Origin: Ecdyonurus torrentis
Taxonomy: Eukaryota > Arthropoda > Insecta > Ephemeroptera > Heptageniidae
NCBI GenBank assembly: GCA_949318235.1
Contig: OX439128.1
Span: forward strand, 42,264,136-42,328,135
Reading direction: 5' to 3'
Length of the DNA stretch: 64,000 bases
Shown here: positions 1 to 12,398 of the stretch, in pieces
Layout: each line of letters starts with the position of its first letter
Position numbering within the stretch: position 1 is the stretch's first letter
Program-made: the position numbers and the translations under genes
Notes under the pieces: model-generated
The model's database searches: none
The model's input: only the letters and a program-made list of their open reading frames with translations
What the model was told of the DNA's origin: nothing

Positions 1-107
1 TTAACTCTGTTTTTTGTGTTCCAAACTACGAAAAAAGACGATCACTTGATGCTTTTAAATGGAATTGCGCATTTTTTTGAGCAAAGGAACAGAGTTTACA
101 AGCATCA
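1..107. mobile_element. Short MITE, family F6, copy 1 (cut by window start)
   Basis: GGAACAGAGTTTACAAGCAT at 87-106 matches the terminal repeat of the copy at 7811, and AACTCTGTT at the left is its partner. The interior (GACGATCACTTG, GCGCATTTTTT) matches the reverse complement of that copy. The outer left end lies off the window. Confidence 0.6.
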
Positions 108-1361
108 TTATTGTTTACCAATGCTTTTTTTATGTAAAAATGAATTGAATGTAAACTGATCACTAATTTTGCAACTGTGAAACAAAAAATCAAATCAAAT
201 GAAAATCGTCAATTAAAAGTTTTAAAATTTAGCCTAATTTAAGTGCATACTAAAATTTAGCCTAATTTAAGTGCTACTAAAATTTTACAAAAATTTAAGT
301 CAGTAAAAACATACAAAACTTTATAAAAGCTCAATTTAAATATCAATTCTTTACTTATACGTAATTTAGTAAAATAAATTTCAATGTTAAAGAAATCAAC
401 ACACTGATACAAAATCTTAATACCTACTTATATAAAGGAGCACTTTCAAAATAAGCTCATTTTAAAAACTCAATTTTAGCTCCTACGCACAATACAATAA
501 ATTTAATAAGGGTAGTATAAATGCATTTAATTTTAGGCAATATTTCCTTTTTATTTTTATATACAATAGTTAATTGTTATCTTTTCCCTTTTATTACGTC
601 TATATATTTCTTCATGGAGTGTTTTTGCTATTTATTTAGTTTAGTTAAAGAAGAAAAAAAAAAGTCCGTTTGTTCAACTATAAGAACCACTCACGATTTT
701 TTTTTCTTTGCTGATATTTTTCTTTTATTCACCCTTATCTCCCTTGAGATTTACTAAAACTACCCTCAAGCTTTATATATACAGTGTATATATTGACACT
801 ATCGAGACCAATGGTCAAAATCTATTAGATTAGTATTGACCATTGCTAAACTTATCAATATTTGAACTATCATAAAATTTTCTCTACGGTAATAAAATAT
901 TTTCTTGAAATATTTAGTTGAAAATTAATTTAAATTGAAAAACAATGCATAATAATTACAATAGATTAACTTGCGCAGTGAATTAAATTTTGTAACCAAA
1001 GATTTTAACATTTTTCATTTTATTATTAATTCCTGGTAAATTAAAGATAGTTGGATATTATAAAACATTAAAATAACGATAAAAGATTGATCAAAAGAAA
1101 AAAATACAGAAATGATCAAAATTTTAAAACACCAAGAAGTATAAAATACTTTAACATGTACATTATAAAAAGCTACAGCATTAAAAAAAAGATACTATAG
1201 TGCCTTTTGGAAGAATACTTTATACTTTTGAACCATACCTTTGTGGAAACTAATTTTATTGATTCAATGCAATATCTTACATATAATACCATTACGCTAT
1301 ATTTCTAAAAAGCAATAGAATAAAGCTTTTAATTATTGCAAAATGATACTAAATCTTTTCT

Positions 1362-1631
1362 ATATCGATCTTGTTGCAAAAAAAGGTCTATCTCGTATTT
1401 TGTCAGTGGAAGCAAAAGGACTGTCTCGTTTTTTGTCAGTGGAAGCAAAAGGTCTATCTCGAGCGCCATCTCCATAACGTTCGGGAACGGGAAGGTCTAT
1501 CTCGTTCCCGAACGTTATGGAGATGGCGCTCGAGATAGACCTTTTGCTTCCACTGACAAAAAACGAGATAGGCCTTTTGCTTCCACTGACAAAATACGAG
1601 ATAGACCTTTCTTTCGCAACAAGATCGATAT
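1362..1631. mobile_element. Foldback MITE, family F1, copy 1
   Basis: Near-perfect 270-bp palindrome. Outer ends are ATATCGATCTTGTTGC and its complement. Each arm contains about 33-bp subrepeats (AGGTCTATCTCG ... TTTTGTCAGTGGAAGCAAA) and the shared core TCGAGCGCCATCTCCATAAC. The spacer is about 13 bp. Short frames read through the arms are by-products of the palindrome. It lies in the leftmost trh intron. Confidence 0.85.
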
Positions 1632-2397
1632 GTATATTGTTTTTTTCCCCGAAACTGTAACATAAAATACAGCACAATAATTCCTAATGCTATACTCAAA
1701 ATTATATGAATTATAATGCAATATATTGATTTTGTATCTTCAAAATGAATTGCACTTCTTCAAATTTCATAAAATAAATAAATATTCTGCGTATAAATTT
1801 TCATAAAAAAATGGCATTTCAGAAGCAGCAACGGAGAACAATATTTGAAACAATACTTATAATTAAAAATTAAAACAATAAAGTGTAATTTGTTGTCAAT
1901 TTAGATATATATATATTATTATGTTATATTAATCCTCAAATACATTGAAAAACATTCCAATGCTAATTGTATAGATGTGGGTTACAATAAGCTAACTAAT
2001 TGCGTTCGTGGCTCACAGATAATCGAGTTTATAAACGAGACCAGAATTTCAAATTAACTTTATATAAACTTCTATTCTATGTACTATAGAGAGTATATAA
2101 TGCAATTACTATACGTTAACTTTATAGGCAAAATCTTCCCTTCCTAAATATAACTTTTTTGTTATTTGAAATGATTTTTTTTTTAAGGTTTATTTACTAC
2201 TCTGCATCTGCGTTATTAAATTTAAATATTGTAATAAAATTAAAAGTTATTTCAATGTTACATATATTTGTGTACTCAATTCAATTGAATTATTTTATAG
2301 TTTCGAATTAGCATAAAATTATACTCACAATCAAAGTAAGTGGCATATTTTAATTAGAAACATGAAAGACATCTTAATTACTGATTAAAATTGTCTT

Positions 2398-2398
<1 letters not shown>

Positions 2399-2476
<78 letters not shown>
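2399..2476 (+). repeat. (TTTA)n microsatellite
   Basis: About 19 TTTA units followed by degenerate ATCA and ATTC units. Confidence 0.95.
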
Positions 2477-2477
<1 letters not shown>

Positions 2478-3186
2478 TCAATCAATCAATCATTCATTCA
2501 TTGTAAAGTAGTAAATAATTTTTCATTTTAAATAAAAGAGCATAGTACTTTAAAACAGAATTGACAGTATGTACTTTTCTGATTCATTTACATAATAAAC
2601 AGAAATCTAATTGAAATATTGTGTAGAGCAGATTTAAAATTGCTACAAATTTGACTATTAAATTAACATAAAAAGCTTTTTCTTCTTAAAAGATTTATTT
2701 AAGTGACTCTTTAAAAAAAATATCCGCACTGAGGTGTGAAAGATTTTTTTTTCTTCTTCTTTCTTTTCTATTGAGAGGAGAGAATTTTTTATTTTTCAAT
2801 AAAACCCATTCATTGGTTTTCTATTCAAGTCTCCCCTCATACAAAAATTCTTATATAAAAACGCGGACAGCCTTCACTTACCCATGCATATCATTTACTC
2901 TATAAAAACGTCCTATACGATGCTATATACGTAGTAATAATGCTGTTAAAATGTTTTATTATAATTTTGACTTAAAAGCTTGTTGCTATTTTCTGCTAAA
3001 AATGTATTTTTACATTAGAATTATTAATGTATTTTTTTCTAGTATTGCGAGAAAGCAATATTAGCACACGAATATATGTGGACATTGGTTTGGTTATAGG
3101 GGGATGATCAGTGGCTTATAAATAGGGGAGGGGGAGGGAACATTGTATTGGGAAAATTGGCTCATAGAGGGTGGCAGAATAAGAAA

Positions 3187-3187
<1 letters not shown>

Positions 3188-3244
<57 letters not shown>
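3188..3244 (+). repeat. (GA)n microsatellite
   Basis: About 28 GA units, in a G-rich purine stretch downstream of a TATAAATA at 3117-3124. Confidence 0.95.
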
Positions 3245-3245
<1 letters not shown>

Positions 3246-4333
3246 GGGGTGAATTCTTATTCGGGCAGTCGTAAGCACAATTATCGCCCTTTTCAATATT
3301 TTTTTCTTTCCTTTTATCGTTTGATTTTATTTATATTAAGATTCTGATCACACATCATCCAACTATTCCAAATGTATTTTTTTTACGTTTCATTCTTTTT
3401 TCTTATATAAAAAATAAGAACTCTTGAATTGAGATAAAATACTTGCAAAGTATTTAACAATAACTAAAAATTGATATGATTTAAGAAGTATAAGATTTAT
3501 ACTTTATTTCAAAATATTGTTTTTTGTGAGTTAACATAATCACAGCTTTAATAAGACAATATATATAAAAATAAGGAGAAGTCACAACACCATCCAACTT
3601 TTCTTCTTAATGAGCATGGTACACAATATTACTTAATAAACCCAGCTCAATAATATTTATCTTTCGTCCACCTTATAGTCCGAAAGTTTTATATTCTACG
3701 TTGATATATATAAATATATTTTTGTTTCTCCTCCACCTTATATACCAATAATGAAATCCTCTTTCTACTTTTCGTCTTCTTTTGCTGCAAAAGTTGTTGA
3801 AAGTTGTAGGGAAGTTCGCACTCACTAACGAGTTGGTATGATGAAAGAATATCATGACCCCAACCCCTCCGTTCTCATAGCATACATGGCTTATGTAAGC
3901 TTAGTAAAAGAAAACCCTTTTTTTTTTCTTTTTTTTCATCAGACGTTGTGATAACTAAGTTAGGATTAACTCAAGATGAACTTGTGGACGAGATTATCTC
4001 TCACAAGTATATATATAAAGTAAGATCAATATAAGTAATCAGCTACAGTATTCTCTTTAGTGATATATAAATTAGAACTATATGCACTGATTTATATACA
4101 CAATCTTATCTAGTTTTAAATTAAATGTGAATGAATGAAAACAGAAACTATTCTAATGCTGTATCAATTATTATTAAAATTGTTATCATCCACATAATAG
4201 CATCACCAATGAAAACTTATATTCATATTTTTAGCTTCATTAGTTTTGATTTTAATTTCCAAATAATATGTTTCATAAACTCAAAATTATAAGTGCTCAT
4301 AAAATATACAATTTTAGACATTGTTATACTGTA

Positions 4334-4453
4334 CAGCTCTGGCCAAAAGTTTCCGAACGATTTGCATAGGCAACCCGCAAGCACGCTATGTTATCTTTAT
4401 GAGAAAACGCAGCGGCCGCCGCTGCCCCGTTCGGGAACTTTTGGCCAGAGCTG
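4334..4453. mobile_element. Tc1/mariner-type MITE with TA duplication
   Basis: 120 bp flanked by TA at 4332-4333 and 4454-4455. Terminal inverted repeats CAGCTCTGGCCAAAAGTTTC and GAACTTTTGGCCAGAGCTG, of a type common at Tc1-like ends. The interior is GC-rich (GCAGCGGCCGCCGCTGCC). Confidence 0.85.
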
Positions 4454-4965
4454 TACATGTAAATTTAGCTAGTTTAATATATTATAACGTAAGTTTATAT
4501 TATACTGTAAGTCAAGTTGATTCCTTTTTTCTTTGCTTATAGTTCTGGTTCAAATAAAAAGTTGACCTGATCAATGTTATAAAAAAAATCAATTAAATAC
4601 AAACATGCTGTAAATATAAATCAATCTCATTGTTTATAAAATCATATTAAAAAAAAGTGATTGGATTAAAAGTATCGCGAGCTGAAATTTGTATTAGTTA
4701 TAGTGACATTACGACACCGAAACACATGAGTCAGCAAATGTTATGTTGTTGTTGAGCCCTCATTTTTCGAGCAGGATTGTGAAGGAATTTACCAAGGATT
4801 ATATTGACCCCTTATTTTGTATTGCTGTTCAAAAAATATATATGACATAAAAGAGGGGAAATATTGAAAATTGGTTGTCACCTCGGTACGTCAAGGAAAA
4901 TTTATATAATGTTCTGGACCAACTGTGGCTTTTATATCTCAAGTGTTATTTGTTGGGTGTTTCAG

Positions 4966-5129
4966 GAGCAAGTAGACCCAGGTCATCAGCTGGTATTGCC
5001 ATGGATATCTTTGAACAGCACCAGGGTACACATATCTTGCAGGTATGAGTCGATACATATTTTTTAATATTTATATAATTTGTTGCTGCTTTAAATAATT
5101 ATAAAAGTTCTACTTTTAAGAAATGTTTG

Positions 5130-5165
<36 letters not shown>

Positions 5166-5869
5166 ATATTGAAATTAAATTAAATCCTAAAATGTGACTA
5201 AATTTTACCTGAAACTTTCATTACCACTTAAGTGAATGCAATTACTTTTGAAGAGTAAAATATTTAAATATTTCTAACAAATGTAATTTGATTTCTCCAA
5301 TAAACTAAATTGTACGATCTGTTCCCACACGCAATTTTTTTGAAGTCATAAAATGCCGAAGATAAAACACGATTAATTTACATTTATCATAATTTTAAAT
5401 TAGATTGTGTGATTCAAATATTTCTCCAACCAAAATTTTCCTTTAACTTAAAAAATTATTCACCAAAGAAACAAACTTTCTAAGAATTGATATCTTTATT
5501 TTAATCAATTATTTTAGCACGTAATTGCAATTATATAGAATAAATTATTCAAGATAAAAAAATTAAATAGGAAATCATAACTTCTGTTTTAGATAAAGAT
5601 TTAGTAACTTTTATGACGTGTGATGTTCTTTTGTTTTAGAGTCTTGATGGTTTTGCATTCACCCTTGGAGCTGATGGAAGATTTTTGTACGTGTCTGAAA
5701 CTGTCTCCATCTACCTAGGTCTTTCACAGGTGAGTCATCATCACGATGTATCATAAAAAAATATATAAAAAAAGGCAACAAATGCTTATAAAAATAAAAA
5801 TAATAAGGCGTGCTAAAATTTATACGTGTCATTTATGTCCAAAATATTTGACCTAAAATATTGACGAGG

Positions 5870-5916
<47 letters not shown>

Positions 5917-8900
5917 ATCGGTAAATCGACGCTATACGCGATAAATTGATTCAGTTATGGAAGTAACAATCAATAAAGTAAGTCGTGATTCGTACGTAAA
6001 ATATGAGACTTTAAAAGCGACAAAAATAGCACCTTTTTTTCCCTGAGTAAAAATAATAATAATAAAAATTCAGCACAATTTTTTTTTTCTTTCAAAAAAT
6101 CTTGTTTTTGATGGATAAATAAAATGTTGCATTGACGAATACAGTTGTGTAGACAGCAAAGGCATAATAATATAAAATATCGAGCTTTTCAGTCTTCAGT
6201 AATGCCCCAGCTAAATATAATCGCGCATTCTAGCCATGTTCTGCAGTAATATTCTAGTCACGTTGGGCTACTGCCGCCGCTCTTTCCGCCGCCCCGCACT
6301 GCTGTATAGTATGTTGCCTGGTTGGTATTGCTTTGGCTGTTGTAATGTTAGCTTGCAGTAGCGCGCGCTAGGCAGGCGCTAGGCAAGCGAGCGAGCGCCA
6401 GCCATGCAGCCAGTTTAGCGTGTGCTCGATCGCGCTGCTGTATATTATTGACGAGATTCACCAAATCATTAAAACCACATCACACATTACACGTATTGAA
6501 AATGTCAGGGTTATTTCAAATTTATATGTAAATGAAAAATGGAAAGCTATATAATAATTATTAATATTTTATTGTGTTCGTTTTAATATTCATAATACAC
6601 ACAAGTGATGCTATATTTTAATTAAATTAAATTGCATCAAGAGGTAATTTCATATAATATTTTCAATTGAAATTATGGTTTTTATTTATTTTTATGATAC
6701 ATAGTTCAAATTGAGTGACGGCATGGTAAAAAAATGCTAGTGTTTTGATATTCCATTTCATGCTGCAATTTTTTTTTTTTTTTTTTTTTTTTTTGAAAAA
6801 AGCTGAATTTTTATGCGTTGTTGTAAAAATTAAAAATAGACTTCTCATTTCTATGATTTTAAACTAAAGTATTAAAAAAAATCAGCAAATAAAAATAAAT
6901 TATTAAAAATATATATCTTTAATACTCGGTCCAGGTATTTTAAAATGAGAATTAAAAAAAAAGAGTTTAAAAAGACAAAAACTCGTCTTCTGCCCTATAG
7001 TCTTTAAAACAGAAAAATTAAATTAACTTTTCTATTTTTAAATTAATAATTTAACCAAACCATTATTAAGTACACAAAGATTCAACTCCAATTTCATATA
7101 CCCTCATGTATTATACATTTTAACAAAGTATATATAAATTCACAATGCACTAAATTTTAACTTGTTAAATTAATAAAATATTTAAATAACCTTAATATAT
7201 ATAAAAGAACAAAGAAAAAGATAATATTAGTTTAATTTAATAATTGAACTGCCAATCAACTGATTTAAATATTGAATAAACAATTTTGCATAATAATTAT
7301 TATTTGTAACTTGAAACCAATACTGTGTACACAATGAAAGGGGAAGACAAAAGAGAGATAAAATATATAAGGGAGGAGGAGAGTTAGTTAGAACAAATTC
7401 AGCGGTAACTTTGTTCGTCTTTTGTCACATAGATGTAATTGTATTATGTAAATAAATTTGTGTTTGTGACATGCTCAGATTGCCGTATGTATGCATTGTA
7501 ACTAAAAAAAATATAATAACTCAATCAACTATGTATGCAGAATACGTGGGATTTACATACAAAAACACAACAGTGAGAAATACCAAGCGTCGTCTTTTTT
7601 TTTTTTTTTTTTTTTTTTTGTTAATATATGTGAAAGAATGCTAACATGCAATGGTTTATTGTTTTTAGAACATTTATTTATTGTTATTAATATTTTGTTT
7701 ACAATGTTAAGGAAATTATAAATATTCAATTCATAATGCAATAAGTATAATAATAATAAAAATTATACAAATACGTGCTACCATGGTGCGTTAATTTTTT
7801 TGCATTCAATAATGCTGTTCGTAAACCCTGTTCTCTTGCACCAAAAAATGCGCTTTACATTTGATTAACCAAAGCTGATCGTCATTTGAGGAGCAAAGAA
7901 CAGGGTTTACGAACAGCATTGATGTTCTTTGTAGTTTCAGTTTGTGTTTGACGTAATTTTCAAACGAAAGTTTATTATAATAATAATACAATAAGAAGAA
8001 ATTCATTAATTTTTACATGAACGAAATAAATATGAATATTTTACGATATGATTCTTTACACTTTATAACTTCAAAATATAGTATAGACTTTATATCATTA
8101 CTATTGCACAGGGTTAGTAAATCCTGACTATTGCATATCTTACTATCAGTCTTTCTAATAAAAAATTGATTTCTAATGGCATGTGAAAATGACATGTTTT
8201 TAAATGGAGTTTTGTGTCAATTGAAATCTCCATCTGATTACATTGTACTCTATAGTTTTGAACAATAAAAATCAACTTTTAGTAAAACATTGTATTTATA
8301 AACAAAATATGAATATTTATTTAGACATTTGAAAGAAAGCTGTGTTAGAATTTGATATTTTGGCAACTAATCTAGCAATGCATTTTAATTATTTTATAAT
8401 TTGAAACATTATGCTGAAATACTCTTAAGTGTAATAATGAGCTGGCTACTAGAGTCCTCCATAGTTGGAGAGTTCTGGTGATGAACCGTTGGCAATCTGC
8501 GTCTCATCTGTTCTGCATAAGGAGAAATATATGTGAAGATAAAGGCTACCAAAGTCCAACCTTTCAATATTAACATTGTAGTCCTGAAAAAATATCATTT
8601 CGGTTTTCAAATTTTTTGAAATTTGTATACCCTGCATATTTTTATGAGAGATTCATGGGGTAAAAAAATACAAAAATTTTACTGCAGTGAATTTTACTGC
8701 TATATTATTAATCTTGTTGATGTATAAAATTTAAACATGTTATATTATGCTATGCAAGCAAGAAAATATTTATCCTTTTGCAATACAATTAAATATGCAC
8801 CATAATATATTACGTAAATATTGTACAGAAACTACACTAGTAAAATTACACGGGCAAAATATAATACTTAATAATTATATTAGCTCAATGCAGCAATACT

Positions 8901-11900
8901 TATGCATATTGCATACATATATAAAGTGATTTTATATATGTATGTATATATATGATTTTATTAAAATCACAATTTATGCTAAATTTTAATAGTTAAGATG
9001 TTCAGCATAATTACATAACATATAAATGTTATTTTAAAATATCAACATTTATGCTCTATAGAATATAGTAATCATTAATCATTCAATGCAGCATACATTA
9101 CGTAATTTATTTTTTCCGTGTAGTGTGATTTTTTTTTCGTGTTATTGAGTCTTAAAAGAAATAAAATTTATTTATTAATTTTTTTATTAAAGAGAAAATA
9201 TTAATCAACGAATTAAGCCAATTTTTTTACTTTTTTTTTATAACGTTATATAGTACTAAAATATAGCTCTTACCTTATTTCTTCCAAACAAATTTTAAAA
9301 AAACGTAATTGTGCTTCCACCACTGATAACCTCTACACTTTACGATGAAATGAAACGTGGGTATGAAAATATGCGGTCGTTGTTATCACCATCTCAACTA
9401 TCAATATTACGATAACAATAACATTATTACGTAAAATAAAACATTTCATTATACTTACAAGCACGTTCTTACTTTGATTGTTTTTTTGTTTGTTTTTACT
9501 TCCAAATATTTTTTATGTTGAGTATATAAGTTCATAATCAATTAAAAATACAAATTAATAAAAAATTATCATAAGAATTATTATTATGATAGTTATTAAT
9601 AGTTATTATTATATAAAAATTATGAAAGTAGTATGCCTCTCAAACTTTAAGTAAAATGCTATTGCTGTTATACAAAATTACTCTGTTAATGCTTTTCATC
9701 AGTATAATATATGGAAAAAAAATCTTAGTTTTCTTTATAAGGAATTTTTTATATAAAATTAAAGAGTTAAAACATGAGCAATATAAGTGTCTGTGCGAGT
9801 CACATGTTTGCAAACGAATTGCATTTTTTCTGCTACCATTATTCTAGCTACTAAGATTTTAGTCAAATAACTATAAGTGATCAATGATAATCTAATCTGT
9901 AAATGAATTGGATATTATTTAATTTTATCAGAAGGTATTACAATATTAGGTACATCGCTTGAACAAAAAAATATGAATACAACGGAAATTTTATTAATTT
10001 TCAGGTTGAAATGACGGGCAGCTCAGTCTTCGATTACATTCATCACCAGGATCACTCAGAACTGGCAGAGCAGCTGGGTCTTGGACTTGCTTCTGCACAA
10101 TCTGGCGGTGGTTCCGGCTCTGGTCTTGCGTCACCGGGAGGAAGCGCCGGCTCCGGCGGCGACGACGGAGGTGGAGGTACGCAGAACCCAGACGGTGAGT
10201 TAATAAACAACACAACCGTCTTTGGAGTATTACTTTAATTTGTTATTACTAGAGATTTAAATTTCTCACGTGATACCAACTCGAAGCAATAATTCAACAA
10301 GGACTGAAGCGGCAAATTTCTTATATTTAGGGTAGTATTTTGGTCTGCGGGTAATAATAATGTAAAGCTTTTTTTTTTATCGTAATTTGAATTTTTTACG
10401 AAATTACTAAATCATCTCGCGTGCATAATATTTCCTGTTTTCCCATCTTGCGCAAGAAAAAAGTGAAGACTTTGATCAAATTCATATTACATACCATCTC
10501 TTTTTGCTATCACATACATAAAATACATTTATCAGCTTTTTGTTATATCCAAAAACTACAATAGTTTTCAATAAAAACTCCAGTCACGATAAATATGCAA
10601 CATTAAAGCAAGGAGCGGTACTTGAGTAAGATTGAAGTACTATTTTATTTCCAAATAAAAACATGTAACTTTAAAAAAAATCATTAAACTTTGTGGTAGG
10701 AAAAAAAGAAGATATAAACAACAAACTCATCACATCACCCCAGCTGATTCATTCATACAAGCTTATTGTTACATGACTTGGCAAGAAATAAATCCTCGGC
10801 GGTATAGAGCTTATTCCTCGTATATTACATCGCACCGTAAAATAGGCGTGCAATGAACGTATATATTAGATTGCGTCTTTTTCATTCTTAACAATAACAA
10901 TTGAAAATTTTCTCGAAGAAGAGAATGACCTGCAAGTGATGCTGTACCAAACGTCTTCTATTTTTATTTTTATTTTTTACCTTTTATTTTTTTATCTTAT
11001 ATAAAAACTGTATGTAAGATATTACAACATTCAACTTTAAGGTGCCAACCAATATATTTTTTTTATGCTGAATGCATTAGACAGTGAAATTGATATTTTT
11101 TTGTTACGAAGTGAGCAAAGTTATTGAAGCGTAAACCTCTCAGTGAATGCAAGTATAGTAGCCCTATAGCTTATAAAACCGTATGTGTGTAGCATGCTCA
11201 TTCTGTATTAGCGTGTGGGTGAGAGTTATGAATTTTATATTACAACAATACTAAATAATAACTTTTTTATTGCAACTAAAGCTATAATTGAACTGTTGAT
11301 ATAGAATTTTTTTTAATTAATAATATATATGTTGCAATTTGTAGATATTTGCAATATATGAACATTGTTAAAAAAATCCATTCGTTTAATACTTTTTTTT
11401 TCAAATTATATTAATATTTAAGAAATATTAGACACAAATTCCACTGTCGCAATTTTTTTTACACACATGCTACATAATTTATAATTTTTTTTCTTCTTTG
11501 CGAATTTATTATAGTTTTAATTAAATCATTTCATTCATATTTTTATTATTATTGATAATATTTATTCTGCGAGAAGACGCATTAATTATTAAAGGGAAAG
11601 TCGAAAATTCATATTGTAGGTTCTTTAAGTTATAGATCTCATCGTTTACACTTTTGTATAAGAATAAAATAATGTGTAATAATTCTAATTACATATTTTT
11701 GAGATATATATATATATTGTTAAAATTCTCTTATTTTCCCCACTTTTATGTATTTAGGTACTAAATACTATACTGCTTTATGCTATTTGGTTTGTATCAC
11801 GTAAAATATAAATAATTTAGTTAGTTAATATCTGGTGTTAATACATAATAAATGACAGTTTTTGTTTTCTTTAATTATTTCAGTTTCCTCATTGATGAGT

Positions 11901-12398
11901 ATTAGTAGCAATTCCTCGTACAAAGGTCTCGAGAGAGCGTTTTGTATTCGAATGAAATCAACGCTAACAAAAAGAGGCTGTCATTTTAAATCTTCAGGAT
12001 ACAGGGTAAGAAAAATGATTGTTTAAATAACAATTTTTTTAACAAAATTAATTTCAATTTTAAAAAATCCTTTAATAACTTGTAATGCATTAATATTTAG
12101 AAAAATGTCATATTTCACTTTTTTTTTCTTTTCTTTTTTTTTTTTTTTTTTTTTTGCACTTTACAGTAATATATTTTGTTAAAAAAATAATAAATCAGAA
12201 TTCATAAAACGAAGTTATAACAAGTTAAATGGCAGAGCAATATTTTTTAAATGCAAATTTTGTTAAAAAAAACTGCTATGACGTCAAACTGTGTACCAAT
12301 GCCATGGACGCTGTGATTGGTGTTGACAGGTGGTATTGGTGCTCTGTCGACTGCGAGGACAATACAACTTGGCGCATACTCGTAAGGGCGGTGTAGCG
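4966..12398 (+). CDS. trh: trh exons 1-5: PAS-A region
   Basis: The first five visible exons encode PAS-A, which in this family sets dimer-partner and target specificity. Exon 1 (4966-5042) ends in HQGTHILQ. Exon 2 (5640-5729) holds the core strand and helix, SLDGFAF to GLSQ. Exon 3 (10005-10194) gives [20 protein letters not shown]. Exon 4 (11884-12005) gives [16 protein letters not shown]. Exon 5 begins with the closing strand [13 protein letters not shown]. The second half of exon 3 (about 10084-10194) is a Gly/Ser/Asp-rich loop of roughly 35 residues inside PAS-A, locally GC-rich against an AT-rich background. The exon 2-3 intron is about 4.3 kb and contains transposons, poly(A/T) tracts and a GC-rich island. 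Confidence 0.9.

Larger units (their letters stand above)
108..4965. other. Intron or upstream region of trh, no exon seen
   Basis: AT-rich, with foldback F1 copy 1, the mariner-type MITE, TTTA and GA microsatellites and a G-rich stretch with TATAAATA near 3117. No splice-bounded coding segment was recognised. Confidence 0.7.
5730..10004 (+). other. trh intron 2 (4.3 kb)
   Basis: Between PAS-A exons. Holds poly(A/T) tracts, a GC-rich island at about 6225-6450, MITE F6 copy 2 and the antisense candidate at 8409-8576. Confidence 0.8.

Noticed and set aside
521..757. 78-codon plus-strand frame
   Set aside because: Phe/Tyr/Leu-rich translation of AT-rich DNA, with no splice sites or motif.
1336..1721. 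Four overlapping frames of 68-109 codons on both strands
   Set aside because: They are readings of one foldback palindrome, and the repeated peptide blocks come from its subrepeats.
3117..3124. TATAAATA upstream of the GA repeat as an internal trh promoter
   Set aside because: TATA-like strings are frequent in this AT-rich sequence and no initiator or exon follows.
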